64,000 bases of DNA, from the NCBI RefSeq assembly GCF_000282595.1, contig NZ_AKIZ01000022.1, positions 124,001-188,000 of the forward strand. The letters are read 5' to 3'. The stretch is from Phyllobacterium sp. YR531 (GTDB lineage Bacteria; Pseudomonadota; Alphaproteobacteria; Rhizobiales; Rhizobiaceae). Shown here one piece after another: positions 55,960 to 63,011 of this stretch. Every line of letters begins with the position of its first letter. Position 1 is the stretch's first letter. A model generated the notes under the pieces. That model did no database searches and was not told where the DNA came from. It saw only the letters and a list, made by a program, of their open reading frames with translations. Made by a program: the position numbers and the translations under genes.

Positions 55960-56738
55960 ACAGGTAAAGCGAGAATATCGCAGTGGCCGACGACGCAGCC
56001 AGTACCAGCTTTCCCGATACGAAACTCCAACCAATTTACGATTGTTTCTCGTGCCAACATGACAGTTTCAGCAACTGCAGAAGCTAATCCATCAACGAAT
56101 ATTTGATGAAGTTCGACGGCATCTTCGTCAATTCTCCAGTCACTTTGGGCAACTTCAACATGGTAACCAATTTTTGTGAATAATGCAGTTAAAGCACGGG
56201 AAGATTCAGGACCGAGAGCTGGCCCAAGTCCCTTATCGGAACGCTGGTGGTCGTTGAACAATTTAACCACGGCAGCATCATCAGGGTGGGGGACATCGAA
56301 CATGATCTTCCCATTGTAATTTAAAGCAGCATATAGACCAATTCTATGTCTGGAGAGTTCATCTGCAAGCCTTTCGATAAATGCATTCGAACAAAGATCG
56401 AAAAGCGCCGACGCGCTAACAAGATCAGCTTCTCTTAGGCCCAGAAATGCCAAATCATTAAGGTCGGCGTTTTGGTAAATAATGTTGTTTTTTTGCTGAT
56501 GACGCCGAGCGGCCTGTTCAAGCAGACGTTCATCGAGGTCAACCAACCGCCAATTTGCGTCAGGAATTAGCGGTGCGATAGCTCTGTATGTCGATCCGGT
56601 ACCACTTCCTAAGTCCACGATAGTCTGCCGCTTTGCTTTTCGAACAAATTGAGCAGCCTTTTCCAGTAAGGTCCAATCGCGTGCGCGTCCATCTACCGGC
56701 TCACGCAGATCAAGCCAATGGATATCAAATCCGCTCAT
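55956..56738 (-). CDS. Class I SAM-dependent methyltransferase
   Basis: Predicted cytoplasmic methyltransferase of 260 residues. Motif I is VDLGSGTGST (residues 41-50), followed by WRLVDLDERLLEQAA (acidic ribose contact) and IYQNADLNDL. ATG 56738 has AAAAGG upstream and overlaps the glycosyltransferase gene by 14 bp; the frame extending to 56858 lies within that gene. It is the last gene of a four-gene operon with a glycosyltransferase, a PTPS-fold protein and a dehydrogenase. The acceptor is unknown; by context it is a small molecule or glycoside. Confidence 0.84.
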   Translation of the reverse strand: MSGFDIHWLDLREPVDGRARDWTLLEKAAQFVRKAKRQTIVDLGSGTGSTYRAIAPLIPDANWRLVDLDERLLEQAARRHQQKNNIIYQNADLNDLAFLGLREADLVSASALFDLCSNAFIERLADELSRHRIGLYAALNYNGKIMFDVPHPDDAAVVKLFNDHQRSDKGLGPALGPESSRALTALFTKIGYHVEVAQSDWRIDEDAVELHQIFVDGLASAVAETVMLARETIVNWLEFRIGKAGTGCVVGHCDILALPV

Positions 56739-57780
56739 TCGCTGCCTTTTCCAACACCTCCGAGAATAGTTTTCCAGTGTCTGTCCACGATGGTAGTAAT
56801 TTACTTTGACGGAATGAAGCCTCTGCCATTCCGTTTGCCAATTCGCGGTCGGTAACAATGCGTTTCAAAGCGTTGGCAAAAGCATCTGAATCATCTGGGG
56901 CGACAAGTATGCCAGCATCGGCGGGAACAACCTCTGATACCGCCCCTGCATCGCAGGCAACAATTGGCAGACCAAGTGATAATGCCTCGGCGAAGACCAT
57001 TCCATATCCCTCATATCGGCTCGCAAGTGCGAAAATATCAGATCGGGTGAATTCACTGCGAACATCGTCTATCTGTCCCACCAACACAACACGATCGCTA
57101 AGTTGGTTCTCTATGATTTGTTGTTGTAGCGTAGCGTCACAATGGGCATCCATGGTGCGGCTGCCTACAATCCTGCATTCCCAAGCCAGATGTTTGATTT
57201 TGTTCAATGCTGCAACGAGCACGTCGTAACCCTTACGGGGTATGATAGAGCCAACACTTAAAATAATCGGGACTTGTGAGGTTCGCTCAGCTTGAACATT
57301 TTGTTCGGTACCAGGTTTTGCCACGACGATCTTGGCGCCTGGAACATCATAATTTTCTATGAGCTGTTGACAGGTAGATGAAGACGTAACGAACACGGTA
57401 CTCGCGTGTTTCAACGCAAGGCGTTCAGAAGCCAACAGCGTACTTTGCTCCTGTTCCGTAATATTGCCTTCGGATGCAAGCGGGTGATGGACGAGTGCTA
57501 TGAAAGTAATTCTCTGCGCTAGGCGTTTTGCAATATCTCCGAGAGCTCCATAAGCCAAACCATCTATCAGTACGAGCGACTTTTCCGGTAAAGCGCCTAA
57601 CATCTCTTCCGTTCGCAGAATAGTATCATGGTCTGGAAAGGGGTACCCGGCACCAAGCGGAACCAAGTCTACATGCCATCCTAGATTGCGTAATTCCGAG
57701 ATGACTTTCCGATCATAGCCGTAGCCTCCGGTTTTAGCTTCTAGATCACCTGGGTAGGCAAAATATACCGAATGTTTCAC
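56725..57780 (-). CDS. Glycosyltransferase (GT4-type, GT-B fold)
   Basis: Retaining GT-B glycosyltransferase of 351 residues with no signal or membrane helix. The C-terminal donor domain is clear: VPIILSVGSIIPRKGYDVLVAAL, then SRYEGYGMVFAEALSLGLPIVACDAGAVSEVV (landmarks: YEGYGMVFAEAL, the E-x7-E region). The GTG start at 57780 overlaps the PTPS-fold gene (GTGA) and follows GAGGCAG. Sugar and acceptor are unknown. The operon context with a methyltransferase and oxidoreductase suggests decoration of a small metabolite or lipid precursor rather than a large polysaccharide. Confidence 0.87.
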   Translation of the reverse strand: MKHSVYFAYPGDLEAKTGGYGYDRKVISELRNLGWHVDLVPLGAGYPFPDHDTILRTEEMLGALPEKSLVLIDGLAYGALGDIAKRLAQRITFIALVHHPLASEGNITEQEQSTLLASERLALKHASTVFVTSSSTCQQLIENYDVPGAKIVVAKPGTEQNVQAERTSQVPIILSVGSIIPRKGYDVLVAALNKIKHLAWECRIVGSRTMDAHCDATLQQQIIENQLSDRVVLVGQIDDVRSEFTRSDIFALASRYEGYGMVFAEALSLGLPIVACDAGAVSEVVPADAGILVAPDDSDAFANALKRIVTDRELANGMAEASFRQSKLLPSWTDTGKLFSEVLEKAANERI

Positions 57781-58175
57781 AGATCTGCCTCATACCACCC
57801 GCGGGCAATGTGCGATTCATTCAGTAGTACCCTGATCTTGCAAATACGCTGACTTCCTTTACCAAAATCACCCGATAGCACGGCGGCTGCAAGCTGGTCG
57901 AATATGTACTTGGCAAGCACTTCAGTCGTGGTAATCTTGCCAGCGAACTCTTTCATTACGTCTAGGTTCTGGTAGTTGAGTGGCTGCAAAACCTTTGACA
58001 AGACAGTCGTTGCCAACCCTATGTCGACGGCCAAACCATCCTCGTCCAACTCCTTTGTAAAGAAGGCTGCATCGACAACAAATGTTGCGCCGTGCATTGC
58101 CTGCGCTGGTCCGAACACCGGGCGTTGCAGGCTGTGAGCAATCATAACGTGATCACGAACTTCAATGGCAAACAT
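57777..58175 (-). CDS. 6-pyruvoyl-tetrahydropterin synthase-fold protein with altered active site
   Basis: T-fold protein of 132 residues related to PTPS/QueD (6-carboxytetrahydropterin synthase). ATG 58175 follows GGAGGAACATTC. Typical landmarks remain: IAHSL (His14), GLAVDIG, ITTTEVLAKYIFDQL and the late VLLNESHIARGWYE. But the usual Cys-x3-His-Gly-His is AQAMHGA here: His28 stays while the Cys position is Ala24 and the third zinc His is Ala30, and the Asp-His pair before LN is missing (LQPLN). Ordinary PTPS or QueD catalysis is therefore doubtful. It lies between the BchC-like dehydrogenase and glycosyltransferase genes. Confidence 0.83.
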   Translation of the reverse strand: MFAIEVRDHVMIAHSLQRPVFGPAQAMHGATFVVDAAFFTKELDEDGLAVDIGLATTVLSKVLQPLNYQNLDVMKEFAGKITTTEVLAKYIFDQLAAAVLSGDFGKGSQRICKIRVLLNESHIARGWYEADL

Positions 58176-58194
58176 GAATGTTCCTCCGAAAGGT

Positions 58195-59178
58195 TCAGTA
58201 GACAATTCGGTGACAGAGTGTGGACGGTGATCCGAGAATTTCACCGTACTGTTGATCAAGCTCATCAAAAGGTGTTTCCCCGGAAAACAACGCGTCAAGT
58301 CTGCTGTCCGTCAACAGAGAGATTGCTGTACGAAGACGTCTTGTTGATGTCCAGCGTGCGCTCCGCCCCGCGGCTATTTTGCCGACTTGGGAACTTGCAA
58401 TAGAGAGTCGTTTTGAGTGGAAGCGTCCCCCAAGCGAGATTTCTACTTTTTTATCGCCGTACCAGCTTGCTTCTACAATACGTCCCTCGTAGCCAGCACA
58501 TTCGAACGCTTGATTAAGAGCTACGGCAGAGGCCGATGCATTGATCACCACGTCGCAATTGCGTGGTGTATCGTTCACCGATCCAAATGCGACTCCAAGA
58601 TGTCCAGCGACGTTCTTTCGGTCGGTATTGATGTCGATAAGAGTGGTTTCAGTACCGATAATACCCGTTGCAAGATAGGCAGTGAGCAATCCGACAATTC
58701 CGCCACCAAATACCACAACTCGATCACCGGGAAGTATGCTGGCATCCCAGATGATGTTGAGGGCGGTTTCCATATTTGCTGCCAATACAGCACGTTCAGG
58801 GGGAACAGCAGAGGGAATGACATACAGGTCAGTCGCTTCGACGACAAAATGCGTCTGGTGGGGATGAAGACAAAAGGCCGTGCAACCAAGAAGCTCTTGC
58901 GGCCCTGCCTGAACATTACCAACGACAGAATAGCCGTACTTAATAGGGAAGGCGAAGGTGCCTTCCTGATGAGGGCAGGCCATGGTTTCAAATTCACTTT
59001 GAGGGACATTGCCATTGAACACAAGTGATTCTGTACCACGGCTTATTGATCCATACTGCGCTCTTATCAGTATTTTACCACTGTTGAAGGGTGGCATTTT
59101 TGCGGTTCGCAAGGAGCAAACTCCCCGCTGGTCAATCCATAAAGCACGGGCTGATCTGTCTGAAAATTCCTGCGTCAC
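58195..59178 (-). CDS. BchC-like medium-chain dehydrogenase/reductase
   Basis: NAD(P)-dependent MDR-fold protein of 327 residues. The cofactor site is VVVFGGGIVGLLTAYLA in the second half. SRGTES (residues 46-51) and KYGYSVVG (80-87) replace the Cys and Gly-His-Glu zinc motifs of classical alcohol dehydrogenases; the same pattern is known in bacteriochlorophyllide dehydrogenase BchC. No photosynthesis genes are present, so it must act on another hydroxylated substrate. GTG start at 59178. First gene of the four-gene minus-strand operon, 19 bp before the PTPS-fold gene, divergent from a CDP-alcohol phosphatidyltransferase. Confidence 0.83.
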   Translation of the reverse strand: MTQEFSDRSARALWIDQRGVCSLRTAKMPPFNSGKILIRAQYGSISRGTESLVFNGNVPQSEFETMACPHQEGTFAFPIKYGYSVVGNVQAGPQELLGCTAFCLHPHQTHFVVEATDLYVIPSAVPPERAVLAANMETALNIIWDASILPGDRVVVFGGGIVGLLTAYLATGIIGTETTLIDINTDRKNVAGHLGVAFGSVNDTPRNCDVVINASASAVALNQAFECAGYEGRIVEASWYGDKKVEISLGGRFHSKRLSIASSQVGKIAAGRSARWTSTRRLRTAISLLTDSRLDALFSGETPFDELDQQYGEILGSPSTLCHRIVY

Positions 59179-59334
59179 TGCACAACCACTCTTTCTGCGT
59201 TACTCACGTTAGTCTTATAGAATGCCAGATGAAAGAAGGTGTTAGGTGACCACGTCACTTTTTATTGAGATTGCAAGCTTAGTGAGATGTTGCACATTTA
59301 TAGTAGTCAGCTAATGCTGGTTGCGGAGTGAAAA

Positions 59335-60093
59335 ATGACGGTAGAGACGGCAAACAGCATCAATACTCGTGAATTATCGCCACTCATTCAGAGTTCGCTT
59401 ATCACTTTGACCATTATCAGCGGCTTGGTGTGTGGGGCTTCCATTTGCTTGATGTATACAAGCAACCTCAGTTGGTGCTTCCCGCTATTTTCCATAACAG
59501 CGTATCTGTTGTCCGGTGTGTTCGTTTTGGCAAACTTGAGAGACTATCCTCATCGGCGCTTTGGTCCTGCCAACGCTGTTACGGCAATTAGGTCGGGTAT
59601 CACCTGTTTAATCGCCGGAACTCTTTTCGAGGCCGAACAGCTTACCAATACGACAATAGCGTGGGGAGTGGTGTCGGCGGCGGTGCTTGCCTTGCTTCTC
59701 GATGGTGTTGACGGCTACCTGGCTCGGCGTTCCTCGACAAATTCTGATTTTGGCGCGCGTTACGACATGGAGGTAGATGCAGCCTTGATCTTGTGTCTGT
59801 CGGTTTTGGTATATTTATCCGGGAAGGCAGATTGGTGGGTCATACTGATTGGAAGCATGCGCTATCTGTTTATAGTGGCACAACATTTTGATGCCCGACT
59901 TCAAGGGGAGTTGACGCCTGCGTGGAGGCGGCAAGTAATATGTGTGTTGCAGGTAATATGCCTTGGTATAATCCTGATACCGTCAATCGAGGCATCAGTT
60001 TCATCGCTGATTGCAGGGCTTAGCCTTGTTATGCTGAGTTACTCTTTCGGTCGCGACATCGTCTCATTGCTCCGTCAACCTACACCCCGTTAA
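59335..60093 (+). CDS. CDP-alcohol phosphatidyltransferase family protein
   Basis: Integral membrane enzyme joining a CDP-activated lipid or alcohol to an alcohol headgroup, 252 residues and about six helices. The full catalytic motif D-x2-DG-x2-AR-x8-G-x3-D-x3-D is present at residues 123-148 (DGVDGYLAR, then D at 144 and 148). The product is unknown; candidates are phosphatidylglycerol-phosphate, phosphatidylinositol-like or other headgroups. GGAG lies before ATG 59335. It converges on the flippase-like gene (shared TTAA) and diverges from the dehydrogenase operon. Confidence 0.88.
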   Translation: MTVETANSINTRELSPLIQSSLITLTIISGLVCGASICLMYTSNLSWCFPLFSITAYLLSGVFVLANLRDYPHRRFGPANAVTAIRSGITCLIAGTLFEAEQLTNTTIAWGVVSAAVLALLLDGVDGYLARRSSTNSDFGARYDMEVDAALILCLSVLVYLSGKADWWVILIGSMRYLFIVAQHFDARLQGELTPAWRRQVICVLQVICLGIILIPSIEASVSSLIAGLSLVMLSYSFGRDIVSLLRQPTPR

Positions 60094-61016
60094 CGGATAC
60101 GGAAAGGAAACTGCACAAGCAAGCCGAGGCCGGGTAATGCACCCAAAGTAACAATTACGCCATATAGCACACTGGCCGCAACACCTTGGCTTGCGGTCAG
60201 GCCTAGCAAAGGCCAGAGCATAGCGGCGGCGGCTTCGCGCGTTCCCCAGCCGCCAACAGTTATAGGAAGAGCCATAGTTAAAAGGCTTAGCGGGATTACT
60301 GTTATCAAGCCGATTACTGGAAGCGGAGCGCCGATGGCATTGGATGCCGTAGCAAAAACAGCGATATAGCTGGCGACGATGGTCAGACTGAGCGCACCTT
60401 GAACAAGCCATGCATAAGGAAGACCATAACAAGCAAATATGCTGCGCCCAATTTTCCGAATGAATTTACGCCACCAAAATGAACCGGAAAACCATACCAG
60501 CAAAGTCGCAACCGTTGCGAAAACTAGAATACCAAGCGCCACAAACAATAGAGTCAGTGCCTCGGATGGGCCCATTCCACCATTGAAGAACGGCCATGCA
60601 ATCAAGCCAATTGCGCCGACGAGGAGCAGGGCAATCTGTCCTGCAAATCGTTCTAACAAGATTGCCAGAACTGGGGTGCTCCATTTTTTGTCCGCCGAGC
60701 GACTACGAGCTGCCCGAATTACATCGCCAGCCATACCGCCTGGCAACGTCATGTTCACCAATGATCCAAGATAATAGTCGGCAATTGCTTGGGTGGGTTG
60801 CAGTGGATGGTCAAGTCGAGCGGCGGTGTAACACCAGCGCAAGGCGGATAGTACTATCTGAACTTGTACAAGGAAGATTCCAACAAGAACAAGTTCGGGT
60901 TTCGCACTACTCAAGCTTGCCATAATTGCCCTAGTGTCCGACAGGACAAAGGCTAGTACAACGAGGGTTATGCCGAAAACCGCTGTAGCAACATTTCTCC
61001 ATTTGCCGGAAATCAT
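60090..61016 (-). CDS. Lysylphosphatidylglycerol synthase-type transmembrane flippase (UPF0104-like)
   Basis: Polytopic inner-membrane protein of 308 residues with eight or so hydrophobic segments. LSALRWCYTAARLD, DYYLGSLVNMTLPGGMAGDVIRAAR and ALPITVGGWGTREAA are signatures of the LPG_synthase_TM/UPF0104 family, whose members flip or help translocate (glyco)lipids. No catalytic domain is fused. It is convergent with the CDP-alcohol phosphatidyltransferase gene and divergent from the sulfatase-fold gene with 71 bp between the starts, which suggests a lipid-export module. Confidence 0.86.
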   Translation of the reverse strand: MISGKWRNVATAVFGITLVVLAFVLSDTRAIMASLSSAKPELVLVGIFLVQVQIVLSALRWCYTAARLDHPLQPTQAIADYYLGSLVNMTLPGGMAGDVIRAARSRSADKKWSTPVLAILLERFAGQIALLLVGAIGLIAWPFFNGGMGPSEALTLLFVALGILVFATVATLLVWFSGSFWWRKFIRKIGRSIFACYGLPYAWLVQGALSLTIVASYIAVFATASNAIGAPLPVIGLITVIPLSLLTMALPITVGGWGTREAAAAMLWPLLGLTASQGVAASVLYGVIVTLGALPGLGLLVQFPFRIR

Positions 61017-61087
61017 ATGCTTGGTTGGCCCTCGGTTTAAATGTTGTAATCAGACGGTATTCGGCGGCACAAAATGATATTGAACAC

Positions 61088-62695
61088 ATGAAACATCAGG
61101 CACTTATCTTCTTTAAATTTTTCTGCGGTGCGATGGGCCGGTTACAGATGCCATTTGCCATTGTCATGCTCTTGTTGATCTTGAATTTGCCAACCAGTAT
61201 GGCGGATTTGCAAGTTAAAAGCTTTATCAAGTTGCAGATCGAATTGCTGGTTATTGTCCTCTTTCTAGCTGGGGTCGGAGCCAGATATTTTAAAGCAGCG
61301 CGACTGGCTGTTACAATTATCCTATCGCTCGTGTTGTTGTTGAAACTAGCAGATATTGCGACTTATGCTGCCTTTTCGCGTCAATTTAATCCATTATTTG
61401 ACTTGAAACTGCTATTTGATGGATGGAATGTTCTAACGGCAACGATAGGTCTGGTAGAGGCGTGGATTCTTGCCTCACTCATATTTCTTTGTTTCGTTTT
61501 TTTCATAGTTCTTGTCTATTGGTCTTTAGGGTCGTTTCGAGACACAAGAATTGCTATCCCATTAGCTTTGGGAGTGCTGATAAGTTTGGCCATTGCGTTT
61601 TCTTACCCGGGTAACGGTTGGATCGAGACTCGAACGTCCGAGCTGGTAGTTGATCGGGTTGCGATCGTTCAAAAGTCTTTAAGGGACAAACAGGCTTTTG
61701 AAGCCTTGCTTGAGAGAGACACGGCATCTGATGTCCCACTGGACCAACGCTTTGATGCGCTTCAAGGCAAGGACATAATTGTCGTTTTCATCGAGTCTTA
61801 CGGTGAGAGCGTAGTACGCGATCCGCGTTACTCAAATCTGATCAGCAAACGATTAGCAAATGTGGAGCAGCAAATCTCAGTTGCAGGATTAACATCCAAA
61901 AGTAGTTGGCTTCTATCGCCGACATCAGGAGGACTGAGTTGGCTAGCCCATGGAACGTTACTGTCAGGTGTTTGGGTGGACAGCCAACAGCGTTATACCC
62001 AACTGATCGAGAGCAAACGACCAAGCTTGAACAGATTATTTCAAGAAGCTGGCTGGCGCAGTGTCGCCGTTATGCCTGCTATTACCATGGACTGGCCGGA
62101 AGGCAATTATTTCGGTTACGACACGGTCTATGCCGCAAACAACCTCGGTTATAAAGGCAAGCCGTTCAATTGGGTCACCATGCCCGATCAGTACACGCTT
62201 TCAGCATTTCAAAACTTGGAGCGCAACGGTCCACATAAGCCTCTCATGGCTGAGATTGCTCTCATTTCCAGCCACGCACCTTGGACTCCTATACCTCATC
62301 TGGTTGATTGGTTGGAGGTCGGCGATGGGACGATCTTTAACGCGCAGGCTATCGCTGGTGAATCTCCTGAAATTGTGTGGCAGGATCACGAGCGGGTACG
62401 AGCGCAATACGCGGCTTCCATAGACTACGCGCTGGAAACTTTAGGGTCGTATATGGCGAGATATGGACGCAATACGGTCTTCATACTCTTGGGAGATCAT
62501 CAACCGGCTCCAATAATTACTGGGAACAACGCTTCTCGTGCCGTTCCCATCCATATTGTGTCCGATGATTCCGCGTTGCTGGAAAGACTCGATTCTAAAA
62601 AATGGAATCGCGGCATGATGCCTGAAACTCAAACAGCTGAACCTATGGACGGATTTCGTCAGGAATTACTCAGAAAATTCAGCAGTAAAAATTAA
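61088..62695 (+). CDS. LtaS/phosphoglycerol-transferase-like sulfatase-fold membrane protein
   Basis: Membrane-anchored alkaline-phosphatase-superfamily protein. ATG 61088 gives 536 residues; TTG 61025 is an in-frame alternative. Five N-terminal membrane segments (about residues 20-175) precede a periplasmic catalytic domain: VVFIESYGES (metal-ligand Glu near residue 235), LSPTSGGLSWLAHGTLLSG (nucleophile region), SSHAPWTPIPHL and ILLGDHQPAP (metal ligands near 470). This layout is that of lipoteichoic-acid synthase, OpgB and EptA-type transferases rather than simple sulfatases. It likely moves phosphoglycerol or another phospho-group onto an exported lipid or glycan. Paired with the adjacent flippase and CDP-alcohol phosphatidyltransferase. 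Confidence 0.87.
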   Translation: MKHQALIFFKFFCGAMGRLQMPFAIVMLLLILNLPTSMADLQVKSFIKLQIELLVIVLFLAGVGARYFKAARLAVTIILSLVLLLKLADIATYAAFSRQFNPLFDLKLLFDGWNVLTATIGLVEAWILASLIFLCFVFFIVLVYWSLGSFRDTRIAIPLALGVLISLAIAFSYPGNGWIETRTSELVVDRVAIVQKSLRDKQAFEALLERDTASDVPLDQRFDALQGKDIIVVFIESYGESVVRDPRYSNLISKRLANVEQQISVAGLTSKSSWLLSPTSGGLSWLAHGTLLSGVWVDSQQRYTQLIESKRPSLNRLFQEAGWRSVAVMPAITMDWPEGNYFGYDTVYAANNLGYKGKPFNWVTMPDQYTLSAFQNLERNGPHKPLMAEIALISSHAPWTPIPHLVDWLEVGDGTIFNAQAIAGESPEIVWQDHERVRAQYAASIDYALETLGSYMARYGRNTVFILLGDHQPAPIITGNNASRAVPIHIVSDDSALLERLDSKKWNRGMMPETQTAEPMDGFRQELLRKFSSKN

Positions 62696-62720
62696 AGCCG
62701 ATGAGCTCTTTCTGAGATTC

Positions 62721-62876
62721 TCAGAATGTACTGCAAATATTTGCCAGCAATACTGCAACGGCAACACCGACACCCAAGACCGTCAGATATCTGATTGGGC
62801 AGGAGTTGCAAGACCAAGCGGATTCATCATCCTCATTCAGGTCTTCATATTCCGAGATATTGCTCGCATTTTCCAT
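62721..62876 (-). CDS. Small acidic single-pass membrane protein (51 residues)
   Basis: Short gene with GGGGAACG nine bases before ATG 62876. The product begins with an acidic stretch (SEYEDLNEDDESAW, residues 8-21), then CNSC (Cys23, Cys26), then one hydrophobic helix of about 17 residues (TVLGVGVAVAVLLANIC), ending STF. Codon use is normal for the region and the reading frame is otherwise empty on both strands. No family recognised. It is convergent with the LtaS-like gene, 25 bp away, so it may be a partner or a separate small protein. Needs expression evidence. Confidence 0.55.
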   Translation of the reverse strand: MENASNISEYEDLNEDDESAWSCNSCPIRYLTVLGVGVAVAVLLANICSTF

Positions 62877-63011
62877 TCTGCGTTCCCCGTGCAGTTCTGG
62901 CTTGGCTCTACCTTAGCCTCACAACAGGTTTATGACGAGAGGGATTATTGCAATTTATTGTGGGAAGTAGATTTGTATTCTATTCCGTTGCTGCTCAGCA
63001 ACGCTCAACGT
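62877..63011. other. Short intergenic region
   Basis: The 135 bp between the small membrane protein and the PaaK-like gene is A+T-rich and probably holds the promoter of the small gene. I see no further gene or clear hairpin in it. Confidence 0.5.

Noticed and set aside
58195-59178. Calling the MDR protein a zinc alcohol dehydrogenase
   Set aside because: The catalytic Cys and the Gly-His-Glu zinc motif are replaced by SRGTES and KYGY, so zinc catalysis is unlikely.
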